This document shows, in pieces, positions 52,575-59,763 of a stretch of DNA of 64,000 nucleotides. The stretch spans positions 1-64,000 of the forward strand of contig NZ_CAKZHY010000123.1 of assembly GCF_936928535.1 (NCBI RefSeq). The letters run 5' to 3'. The position numbers and the translations under genes were made by a program. Position 1 is the stretch's first letter. The number at the start of each line of letters is the position of its first letter. This stretch comes from an uncultured Bradyrhizobium sp. (GTDB taxonomy: Bacteria; Pseudomonadota; Alphaproteobacteria; Rhizobiales; Xanthobacteraceae). The notes under the pieces were generated by a model. It did no database searches, was not told the origin of the DNA, and was given only the letters and a program-made list of their open reading frames with translations.

Positions 52575-52754
52575 ATGCCAGCGTTCACCTTTGAGAAGAT
52601 TTCGCCGCCGGTGCGCCGCGCGCCTGCAGCAACGACACCGAAGAAGCCGCGCGGCCTCATCAGCCAGATGATCGATCGCGTCTCTGAGCGCCGTGCCAAG
52701 CGGGCCTTGAAGGGCGATCGCGCGGTGCCTCCGGACGACAAGCCGGCGGAGTAG
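52575..52754 (+). CDS. Small basic conserved-looking protein
   Basis: ATG at 52575 with GAGGGGAC upstream opens 59 residues: MPAFTFEKISPPVRRAPAAT, then a helix-forming basic middle (ISQMIDRVSERRAKRALKG) and an acidic end. It has no signal peptide or membrane segment. The good ribosome-binding site, the amphipathic basic helix and the clean frame support a real gene. I do not recognise the family. A repeat relic follows its stop, before convergent prmA. Confidence 0.6.
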   Translation: MPAFTFEKISPPVRRAPAATTPKKPRGLISQMIDRVSERRAKRALKGDRAVPPDDKPAE

Positions 52755-52756
52755 GG

Positions 52757-52798
52757 CTCTCTTTACCACTCCCCGTAAGAACGGGGCGAGGGAGCGCG
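52757..52798. repeat. Partial family D repeat
   Basis: CTCCCCGTAAGAACGGGGCGAGGGAG forms a hairpin with CCCCGT/ACGGGG arms and is related to the relic at 1391. It sits between two convergent genes and may help to end transcription. Confidence 0.4.
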
Positions 52799-52820
52799 CC
52801 GCCATCGCGATGCGGTTTAT

Positions 52821-53708
52821 TCAAACCACTTTCCGCAGCAACAGACTGCTCCAGCCCTCGATTCGCAGATGCCGCAGCGGCACCAGGCCGCGCGCGCGGT
52901 AGGCGGCGATCACGGCGGGCGCCTGGTGGGTCAACAGGCCCGAGAGGATGACGCGGGCGCCGGGAGCCAGATGCCGGGCCATCGGCCCCGCCAATTGCCG
53001 CAGCGGATTGGCAAGGATGTTGGCCAGCACCAGGTCGAACGGGCCCCTTTTGGCAAAGTCCGGCGCGGCAAAGCCTGTGGCGCGGATCACCCGCACATAT
53101 TGACCGGTTTCATTCAGGGCCGCGTTCTCGGCTGCGACATGCACTGACGGCGGGTCGATGTCGGAGGCCAGCACCCTCCGGTGCAGCGCTTTGGCGGCCG
53201 CGATCCCCAGCACGCCGGTCCCGGTGCCGAGGTCCAGCACCCGCTTGGGCCGCGCATGTTTCAGGACATGGTCAAGCAGAAGTAAACAGCCACGCGTGGT
53301 ACCATGGTGTCCGGTGCCGAAGGCGAGCGCTGCCTCGATCTCGATGGCGAGCTTGTTGGGCGCCACACGGTCGCGGTCGTGACTGCCATGGACGACGAAG
53401 CGTCCGGCCGGGACCGGCACGAGGTCCTCCAGACTCGCCTTGACCCAGTCCTTGGCCTCGATTGTGTCGAAGGCAAGCGTGGCGGCGATGTCATTTCCTG
53501 CTGAAGTTGCAACGATTTCGCGGAGCAATTCCTGATCCGGCGGCTCGGCAAAATGCAGCGTGACGTCCCATTCTCCATCCGGCCGTTCGAAGGCGGCGAC
53601 CGCGGCATCGCCCTCGAAAAAGACCTCCGTGAGCACGTCGACGACACGCTTGGCAGCAGCCTCGTTGCCGATGGAAAAGCTGGCGCGATGGGTGGGCAAG
53701 GGCTGCAT
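52821..53708 (-). CDS. prmA: Ribosomal protein L11 methyltransferase PrmA
   Basis: The 295-residue protein has the SAM motif RVLDLGTGTGVLGIAAAKAL, FGTGHHGTTRGCLLLLDHVL and DLVLANILANPLRQLAGPMA, which together mark PrmA. It methylates ribosomal protein L11 on lysines and the N-terminus. The N-terminal region (about 1-110) is the L11-binding part. The start at 53708 has no strong ribosome-binding site but matches the usual length. Confidence 0.94.
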   Translation of the reverse strand: MQPLPTHRASFSIGNEAAAKRVVDVLTEVFFEGDAAVAAFERPDGEWDVTLHFAEPPDQELLREIVATSAGNDIAATLAFDTIEAKDWVKASLEDLVPVPAGRFVVHGSHDRDRVAPNKLAIEIEAALAFGTGHHGTTRGCLLLLDHVLKHARPKRVLDLGTGTGVLGIAAAKALHRRVLASDIDPPSVHVAAENAALNETGQYVRVIRATGFAAPDFAKRGPFDLVLANILANPLRQLAGPMARHLAPGARVILSGLLTHQAPAVIAAYRARGLVPLRHLRIEGWSSLLLRKVV

Positions 53709-53861
53709 GCGAAGGTTCCGTTGCTTTCAATTAGTGGAACTTTTGTTCCCAATTTTCCGCATAACTTGCGGTTCCCGGGTTAACTGGACCGTAGGTTGTG
53801 CTCCGTAGATTTCCTGATGTTGGAAACAACCGGCCACCCTGGAATGAATTGGAGGCGAGTC

Positions 53862-54026
53862 TTGAAGCACATGATTGCGAAGTTCTGGTCTGATGAGTCT
53901 GGCGCGACTGCGATCGAATACGGCCTGATCGCGGCTGGTATCGCGCTGGCGATCATCACCGTGGTGAACAGCCTGGGCACCACGTTGAACGACAAGTTCG
54001 GTTCGATTAGCAGCTCCTTGAAGTAA
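53862..54026 (+). CDS. Flp/Fap-type pilin subunit
   Basis: I choose the TTG at 53862, which has GGAGG six bases upstream; it gives a 54-residue prepilin, while the longer frame from 53796 has no ribosome-binding site. The sequence MIAKFWSDESG is the basic leader. GATAIEYGLIAAGIALAIIT holds the type IVb cleavage site (Gly-Ala), the essential Glu5 and the hydrophobic assembly helix. Flp pili are built by Tad machinery for surface attachment. No cpa or tad genes lie nearby, so this is an orphan pilin gene relying on a locus elsewhere. Confidence 0.88.
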   Translation: MKHMIAKFWSDESGATAIEYGLIAAGIALAIITVVNSLGTTLNDKFGSISSSLK

Positions 54027-54348
54027 TTTCTGCCTCCCATTTCCCAGCGGGGGCTACTTTCTTCATAGACGGCTTTTTCGACGACCGCCCGCTGGGGAGT
54101 TGCCCCCCGGTGGGCGTTGTCGTGTTGGGGTGCAGGCGAGGTTGACACCGCCCGTGCCCACAGGTTTCCCACCCGCGATTGTGCAGCCTTCCACAGGCTT
54201 GTCCGCGATCAATCCGGTCCCTTCCGCACAGCTTGATCCCCGGGTTGTCCCCGGTGGTCACGGGACAACCCCACCGCTTCACCACAGCCTTGCCGACAGA
54301 CTTAGCAACAGACTTGCCAACAGACCTGTCCACAGCCGGTCCACAGAC
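54027..54348. other. Noncoding region between pilin and oxidoreductase genes
   Basis: About 320 bases lie between the pilin stop and the stop of the opposing gene. They hold GC-rich inverted blocks (CCGCTGGGG/CCCCCGGTGGGC around 54090), many CCACAG-type words, the long hairpin at 54242-54271 and a 12-base tandem array. No frame is convincing as a gene. Confidence 0.6.
54242..54271. repeat. Perfect 10-bp-arm hairpin
   Basis: GGGTTGTCCC (54242-54251) and GGGACAACCC (54262-54271) are perfect inverted arms around a 10-base loop. There is no T-run on either side. It directly precedes the tandem array. Confidence 0.8.
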
Positions 54349-54359
54349 CTATCCACGGC
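54277..54359. repeat. Array of seven 12-bp tandem units resembling DnaA boxes
   Basis: Units begin at about 54277, 54289, 54301, 54313, 54325, 54336 and 54348: CTTCACCACAGC, CTTGCCGACAGA, CTTAGCAACAGA, CTTGCCAACAGA, CCTGTCCACAG, CCGGTCCACAGA, CCTATCCACGGC. Units five and seven match the DnaA box TTATCCACA at 7 of 9 positions. The last unit contains the stop codon of the opposing gene. Further CCACAG and CCCACAG words lie upstream. Confidence 0.75.
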
Positions 54360-55959
54360 TTGCGAACAAGCCGCGGTGATCTCGCAAGATCGCCTGTGCC
54401 GCGTTGTGGCCGGGGGCGCCGGTGACGCCGCCGCCGGGATGAGCGCCGGAGCCGCAATGATAGAGGCCCTTCAGCGGTCCGCGATAATCGGCATGGCCCA
54501 GCATCGGCCGCGCCGAGAACAGCTGGTTCAGGCTCAGCGCGCCGTGGAAGATGTCGCCACCTAACAGCCCGAACTGCCGCTCGAGATCGAGCGGCGAGAG
54601 GATCTGGCGGCCGAGCACGCTTGCGGCAAAGCCCGGCGCGTAGCTGTCCACCGTCGCGATCATGAGATCGGCAACCTCCTCGCGATGATCGTCCCAGGAT
54701 TGTCCATCGGGCAGCTCCGGCGCGACGTGCTGGCAGAACAGGCTCGCGACGTGTTGTCCGGAAGGTGCGAGCGTGTCGTCGAGCGTCGAGGGGATCAGCA
54801 TCTCGACAACAGGCTGTTTGCTCCAGCCCTGCGCCCGCGCATCGAGCCAGGCGCGGTCCATGTAGTCGAGGCTTGGCGCCAGGATGATGCCGGAGGTGAG
54901 GTGGTCGCCCTCGCCAGGCAACGCGGTGAAGGAGGGCAGGCGATCCAGCGCCACGTTCATGCGGAAGGTGCCGGAGCCGTTCTTCCAGTGGCGGATGCGG
55001 GCGAGGAAATCCTGGGGCAGGGCGTCGGCCGCGACGAGCCGCGTGTAGAGCAGTTTGGGATTGACGTTGGCCGCGACGTATTTCGCACGGATCGCCGTGC
55101 CGTTCTCAAGCACCACGCCGACAGCGCGGTCGCGCTCGACGATCACCTCGCGCACGCCGGCATCAAGCTCGATCGTGACGCCACGCGCGCGTGCGGCCCG
55201 CGCCATCGCCTGCGTGATCGCGCCCATGCCGCCGATGGCATGGCCCCAGACCCCCTTCTTGCCGTTCACCTCGCCGAAGGCGTGATGCAGCATCACATAG
55301 GCCGAGCCGGCGGCGTAAGGGCTCGCATAATTGCCGACGATGGCATCGAAGCCGAACAGCGCCTTGACCAGATCGTGCTCGAAGCGTTCGTCCAGCATCT
55401 CGCCGGCGGAGCGGGTGAAGAGATCGAGCAGGCTGCGGCTCTGCTCCAGTGTCAGGCCGCGCAGGATGTTGGCCGTGGTCAGCGCGTTCGCGGCCTCGCG
55501 GATCGCGCCAATGCCAAAACTGGCGAGCAGGTTCGGCGGCGCGCGCAGCACGAACTGCCTGAGCACGTCGGCGATGTCCTCGAGCTCACGCGAAAATCCG
55601 TCGAGTGCATCGGCATCGCGCGCACTGAGCCGTGCCACCGACGCCTTGGTCCGCCCCTCGCCGGTGAGGAGATAGCTGCCGTCGGGCGCGGGGAGAAAAT
55701 TCTGCGCACGCCGTTCGACCACGCGCAGGCCTTGTTCTGCAAGTCCGAGGTCGCGGATCACCTGCGGATTGAGCAGGCTCACGGTGTAGGCCGCGACCGA
55801 GTTGCGGAAGCCCGGATGAAACTCCTCCGTGACCGCGGCCCCGCCGACCACCGTGCGGCGCTCGACGACATGCACACGCAGGCCCGCCTTGGCGAGATAG
55901 GCCGCGCAGGTGAGGCCGTTATGGCCAGCGCCGATGATGACGACGTCAGTTTCGGTCAT
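54349..55959 (-). CDS. PYROXD2-like FAD/NAD(P)-dependent oxidoreductase
   Basis: The 536-residue flavoprotein has the N-terminal dinucleotide motif VVIIGAGHNGLTCAAYLAKA, followed by VVERRTVVGGAAVTEEFHPG. Later it has a phytoene-desaturase-like GGMGAITQAMARAARARGVT and YHCGSGAHPGGGVTGAPGHN at the end. It belongs to the group containing mammalian PYROXD2 and carotenoid desaturase relatives. No carotenoid gene lies nearby, so a role in carotenoid synthesis is not supported. The stop codon overlaps the last unit of the tandem array. A family A repeat separates it from the next gene. Confidence 0.88.
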   Translation of the reverse strand: MTETDVVIIGAGHNGLTCAAYLAKAGLRVHVVERRTVVGGAAVTEEFHPGFRNSVAAYTVSLLNPQVIRDLGLAEQGLRVVERRAQNFLPAPDGSYLLTGEGRTKASVARLSARDADALDGFSRELEDIADVLRQFVLRAPPNLLASFGIGAIREAANALTTANILRGLTLEQSRSLLDLFTRSAGEMLDERFEHDLVKALFGFDAIVGNYASPYAAGSAYVMLHHAFGEVNGKKGVWGHAIGGMGAITQAMARAARARGVTIELDAGVREVIVERDRAVGVVLENGTAIRAKYVAANVNPKLLYTRLVAADALPQDFLARIRHWKNGSGTFRMNVALDRLPSFTALPGEGDHLTSGIILAPSLDYMDRAWLDARAQGWSKQPVVEMLIPSTLDDTLAPSGQHVASLFCQHVAPELPDGQSWDDHREEVADLMIATVDSYAPGFAASVLGRQILSPLDLERQFGLLGGDIFHGALSLNQLFSARPMLGHADYRGPLKGLYHCGSGAHPGGGVTGAPGHNAAQAILRDHRGLFASRG

Positions 55960-55983
55960 GAGGGGTTCAAGGCTCAGTCTGCC

Positions 55984-56059
55984 GTCATTCAGGGGCGCGC
56001 GAAGCGCGAACCCGGACTAGAGGTTCCGGGTTCGATGCTTTGCATCGCCCCGGAACGAC
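55984..56059. repeat. Family A repeat between divergent genes
   Basis: GTCATTCAGGGGCGCGCG and CATCGCCCCGGAACGAC are the inverted ends, each with one change from the family, and CCCGGACTAGAGGTTCCGGG forms the centre. It lies between the two divergent starts, where it could affect promoters. Confidence 0.8.
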
Positions 56060-56227
56060 CGTCAATATCAAGCATTTCCCGAAGCAACATCACGACACCA
56101 TTTATTGCCCGTTCAGGCGCGGTGTGCTCCATTGCGCGCGCCCGGTGCCCGCCGGGCCTTTGTTCGACGCGTTTTCTCGCGCGAACCGGTGTCCACTTCG
56201 CTGGAAAACGCTTTGGCCGGAGCTCCC

Positions 56228-58510
56228 ATGGATTCGATCGTGCAACCCGCCGTCACGGAGCAGCCGTCCGCCTCGCGCAACCGGCTGCTGCTGGCGGTCT
56301 ACACCGCCGCGATCTTCGTCAGCGCGCTCCTGCTGTTCTCGGTGCAGCCGCTGTTCACGAAAATGGTGCTGCCGCGGCTCGGCGGCTCGCCGGCGGTGTG
56401 GTCGGTGGCGATGGTGTTTTTCCAGTCGCTGCTGCTGGCCGGCTACGCCTATGCGCATCTGCTGATGCAGGTCAAAAGCCGCGTCGTGCCGGTCGTGGTG
56501 CATCTGGTGCTGCTGATCGCGGCCTTCATCACGTTGCCGCTCGGCATTGCCAGCGCCTATGGCGAGCCGCCGGCGTCGGGTTACGCGTTCTGGCTGCTCG
56601 GCCTGTTCGTGATGTCGATTGGGCTGCCGTTCTTCGCGCTCGCGGCCAACAATCCGCTGCTGCAGGCCTGGTTCGTCCGCACCGGCCACCCTGATGGCCA
56701 CGATCCGTACTTCCTCTACGCGTCGTCCAACATCGGCAGCTTCCTCGCGCTGCTGTCCTATCCCTTCCTGCTGGAGCCGATATTCACGCTGCATACGCAG
56801 AACCGGCTCTGGACCGGCGGCTATGGCCTGCTGATCCTGCTGATCGCCGCTTGCGGCGTATTGCTGTTGCGCTCGCCGAAGATTGCGGTGGCCGACGTGC
56901 GGACGGAAGGGGCCAATGCGCCTGCGCCTGATGTCGTGACGCGGCTGCGCTGGATCTTCCTTGCAGCGGTGCCGTCGGGACTCCTGATCGCAGTCACCGC
57001 GCATATCTCGACCGATGTCGCGGCAGCGCCGCTGCTCTGGGTGTTGCCGCTGTCGCTGTACTTGCTGACCTGGGTGGTCGTGTTCCAGAAGCGTCCCTTG
57101 CTGCCGCACAAATGGATGCTGATGCTGCAGCCGGTCGCGATCGCGGGCGTCATCTTCCTGCTCGCCTTCGGCGGCGAGCAGAATTTGCTGCTGACGCTCG
57201 GTGGCCACCAATTGTGCTTCTTCATCATCGCCATGGCCTGTCACGGCGAATTGGCGCGGACCCGCCCCGCGGCCAAATATCTCACCGGCTTCTATGTCGC
57301 GCTGTCGTTCGGCGGCATGGTCGGCGGTCTCTTTGCCGGCCTTGTCGCGCCCTTCACCTTCTCCTGGATCGCCGAATATCCGATCCTGGTCGCGCTCGCG
57401 GCGCTGTGCCGGCCGACGGCGAACGAGCGTCTTGCGGGCATTGTGAGATGGTACTGGCTGGCGCTGGCCGTGGTCGCGGTAGCGCTCGTTGCGCCGTCTT
57501 ACATGACGGGAGATATCTCGACCTGGTTCGAGGATCACCGCGTCTGGGTCGCCTGCGCGGTTGGCGTACTCGCCGCGCTTCTGGCACTGGCGTTCAATGC
57601 GGGGCGGTGGAAGATCTTTGCCACCGTCGCGCTGGCGCTGGCCCTGACGCGGATCTATCCGGCCGACGAAGGCCGGGTCACCACCGTGCGCAGCTTCTTC
57701 GGCGTGCACAAGATCGTGGTGACGCCGGGCGGCTATTTCCACGTGCTGATGCACGGCACCACAATTCACGGCGCCGAGCGTTTCCGCAACAATGACGGCA
57801 CGCCGGTCACCGGCAGGCCCGAGCCGATCACCTATTACCACAAGGACGGCGGCATCGGTCAGGCCATCACCGCGATCCGCGAGCGCAATGGTGCGCCGTT
57901 GAAGGTCGCGGCGATCGGCGTTGGATCAGGCACGCTCGCCTGCGCTGCCGCACCCGGCGAGGACTGGAAGTTCTTCGAGATCGACCAGTCCATGGTGGAC
58001 GCGGCGCGTGATCCGAAGAATTTCCGCTACATATCGAGCTGCCTGCCGAACCTGAAACCGGTGATCGGGGACGCGCGCCTCACCTTCGCAAGAGAGCCCG
58101 ACGGTGTCTATGACCTCATCATCGTCGATGCTTATTCGTCGGATGCGATCCCGATTCACCTGGCGACCGAAGAGGCGATGAAGATCTACAAGGACAAGCT
58201 CGCCCCGCACGGCGCCGTGGTGATGCACGTCTCCAACCGGCATCTCGACCTCGAGCCCGTCGTGGTCGGCATTGCCGATGCCAACGATCTCAAGAGCTGG
58301 GTCTACGACGAGGATTCGGGCCGCGATGCCGATTACATCTTCTCGACCGACGTCGTCATCTCCGCGCGCGCGGCTGAAGACGTCGGCAAGCTCGCCTCCT
58401 CCAAGCAGTGGGAGGAGACCGATCCCGACGAGAAGGTGCGGGTCTGGACCGACGATTATTCCAACATCCTCGGCGCGCTGTATCGGCGCTTGCGGTACGG
58501 GGAGCAGTAG
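56228..58510 (+). CDS. Membrane-anchored spermidine synthase-like protein
   Basis: The 760-residue protein from ATG 56228 joins an N-terminal membrane region of about twelve to fourteen segments (about 20-510) to a C-terminal aminopropyltransferase-type Rossmann domain (about 540-740). The latter has VAAIGVGSGTLACAAAPGED, FEIDQSMVDAARDPKNFRYI and the active-site-like LIIVDAYSSDAIPIHLATEE. The membrane half ends with a transporter-like GFYVALSFGGMVGGLFAGLV. Such fusions are widespread but their reaction is not settled; true spermidine synthesis is not proved. The earlier in-frame ATG at 56105 would add a poorly conserved basic stretch. Confidence 0.88.
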   Translation: MDSIVQPAVTEQPSASRNRLLLAVYTAAIFVSALLLFSVQPLFTKMVLPRLGGSPAVWSVAMVFFQSLLLAGYAYAHLLMQVKSRVVPVVVHLVLLIAAFITLPLGIASAYGEPPASGYAFWLLGLFVMSIGLPFFALAANNPLLQAWFVRTGHPDGHDPYFLYASSNIGSFLALLSYPFLLEPIFTLHTQNRLWTGGYGLLILLIAACGVLLLRSPKIAVADVRTEGANAPAPDVVTRLRWIFLAAVPSGLLIAVTAHISTDVAAAPLLWVLPLSLYLLTWVVVFQKRPLLPHKWMLMLQPVAIAGVIFLLAFGGEQNLLLTLGGHQLCFFIIAMACHGELARTRPAAKYLTGFYVALSFGGMVGGLFAGLVAPFTFSWIAEYPILVALAALCRPTANERLAGIVRWYWLALAVVAVALVAPSYMTGDISTWFEDHRVWVACAVGVLAALLALAFNAGRWKIFATVALALALTRIYPADEGRVTTVRSFFGVHKIVVTPGGYFHVLMHGTTIHGAERFRNNDGTPVTGRPEPITYYHKDGGIGQAITAIRERNGAPLKVAAIGVGSGTLACAAAPGEDWKFFEIDQSMVDAARDPKNFRYISSCLPNLKPVIGDARLTFAREPDGVYDLIIVDAYSSDAIPIHLATEEAMKIYKDKLAPHGAVVMHVSNRHLDLEPVVVGIADANDLKSWVYDEDSGRDADYIFSTDVVISARAAEDVGKLASSKQWEETDPDEKVRVWTDDYSNILGALYRRLRYGEQ

Positions 58511-58541
58511 CCACCCGTAGTTCGTGGCCCGGATGGAGCGC

Positions 58542-59525
58542 CTACGGTTCGACCGGCGTGCCCGAAGGCAGCGCTATGCCCTTCTCGCCGGTGACCTGCC
58601 GCAGCAGGTCCGGCCGATCTGAGATGATGCCGTCGACACCGAACTCGATCATCCGGGCCATGTCGTCGGGTTTGTTGACGGTCCAGACCACGACGCGCAA
58701 TCCCTGCGTATGGGCCTCAGCGACGAGCGCGGCTGTGACGTCACCGAAATAGGGCGACCACACCGCGCCGCCCGCGGCCTTGATGGTGCGCGGCAGCGAC
58801 CCGCCGTGATCGGCCGGGTTGAAGCCGGCCGTCCAGCTGGTGGCCTTGTCGAGGGCGTTCGTCGGTGCCGAGCCGCGCTGCAGCGTCAGGTAAACGGTTG
58901 GAATTGTCGGGGCCTGCTGCTGGACGAGAAGCAGCGTTCGCCAGTCGAACGACTGGATCATGACGCGGTCCGTGAATTTTTCATCCGCGGTCACGCCGAG
59001 CAGCTTGGCGACGAAGGCCTGCGGCTCCAGCGATTCATCGGGATGTTCAGGATCGATCTTGGTCTCGATGTTGAAGCGCACGCGTTCATTGCCGGATTTG
59101 CGCACCAGCGCGAACAGCTCCTTTAGCGTCGGAATGCGCGTCCCCGGCAAGGCACGCTGATCCGGAAACTGCTTCGCGTACTTGCTGTCCGGACGGATTT
59201 GGCCAACGTCGTAAGTTCTTACGTCGGCGAACCGCAGTTTGACGAAGGGCGTGCCTGGTGCCGCGACATAGGCGCCGCTCGCATCCCGCGCGAGATCGGG
59301 GTTGAGCCCGCGCTCATGCGACACCACCACCTCGCCATCCGCAGTCACGCCGACGTCGAGCTCGAGCGTCTCCACGCCCATCGTGAGCGCGTTGGCAAAG
59401 GCGGGCAGGGTGTTTTCCGGCATCAGCGCCCGTCCGCCGCGATGCGCCTCGAGATCGAAAGCCATGGCCCCTCCTGCAGCGAGAAGACAGATCGTGCCGA
59501 GCACTAGCGCAGGACGGAATGACAT
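58542..59525 (-). CDS. Periplasmic glycerophosphodiester phosphodiesterase
   Basis: The 327-residue product has a signal peptide (MSFRPALVLGTICLLAAGGA, cleaved near Met-Ala-Phe). It carries the family start DLEAHRGGRALMPENTLPAF with the catalytic His-Arg-Gly, ELDVGVTADGEVVVSHERG, NIETKIDPEHP and VVWTVNKPDDMARMIEFGVD. It cleaves glycerophosphodiesters released from phospholipids to glycerol-3-phosphate and an alcohol. The periplasmic location resembles GlpQ. The ATG at 59523-59525 best fits the signal peptide; an upstream in-frame ATG adds an unlikely basic stretch. Confidence 0.92.
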   Translation of the reverse strand: MSFRPALVLGTICLLAAGGAMAFDLEAHRGGRALMPENTLPAFANALTMGVETLELDVGVTADGEVVVSHERGLNPDLARDASGAYVAAPGTPFVKLRFADVRTYDVGQIRPDSKYAKQFPDQRALPGTRIPTLKELFALVRKSGNERVRFNIETKIDPEHPDESLEPQAFVAKLLGVTADEKFTDRVMIQSFDWRTLLLVQQQAPTIPTVYLTLQRGSAPTNALDKATSWTAGFNPADHGGSLPRTIKAAGGAVWSPYFGDVTAALVAEAHTQGLRVVVWTVNKPDDMARMIEFGVDGIISDRPDLLRQVTGEKGIALPSGTPVEP

Positions 59526-59763
59526 CGTGAACCGCGACGGGCAAGAGGGACTGCGGCTGTAGCCGCAAAACCGGACTACCAATAATCGGCATCAGCTGTG
59601 CCGTCCACCCGGCGAGAGCGTCAGGGCCGGGCAGGTCATGCGCGGGCGGGGTAGGCGCTCAGGGTATGACTCCAGCGGGCCCGGCTCGCCTCGGTCGACA
59701 GGAGCTGCGGCCGCCACTATCCTGCCGGGATTGCTCCCTCGACGCGCGTGACGGGATTTCCGA

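Noticed and set aside
54277..54359. A CRISPR array
   Set aside because: Units are 12 bases with no spacers and no cas genes are nearby; this is a plain tandem array.
54349..55959. Carotenoid desaturase (CrtI)
   Set aside because: The fold is related, but sequence landmarks fit the PYROXD2 group better and no other carotenoid gene is present.
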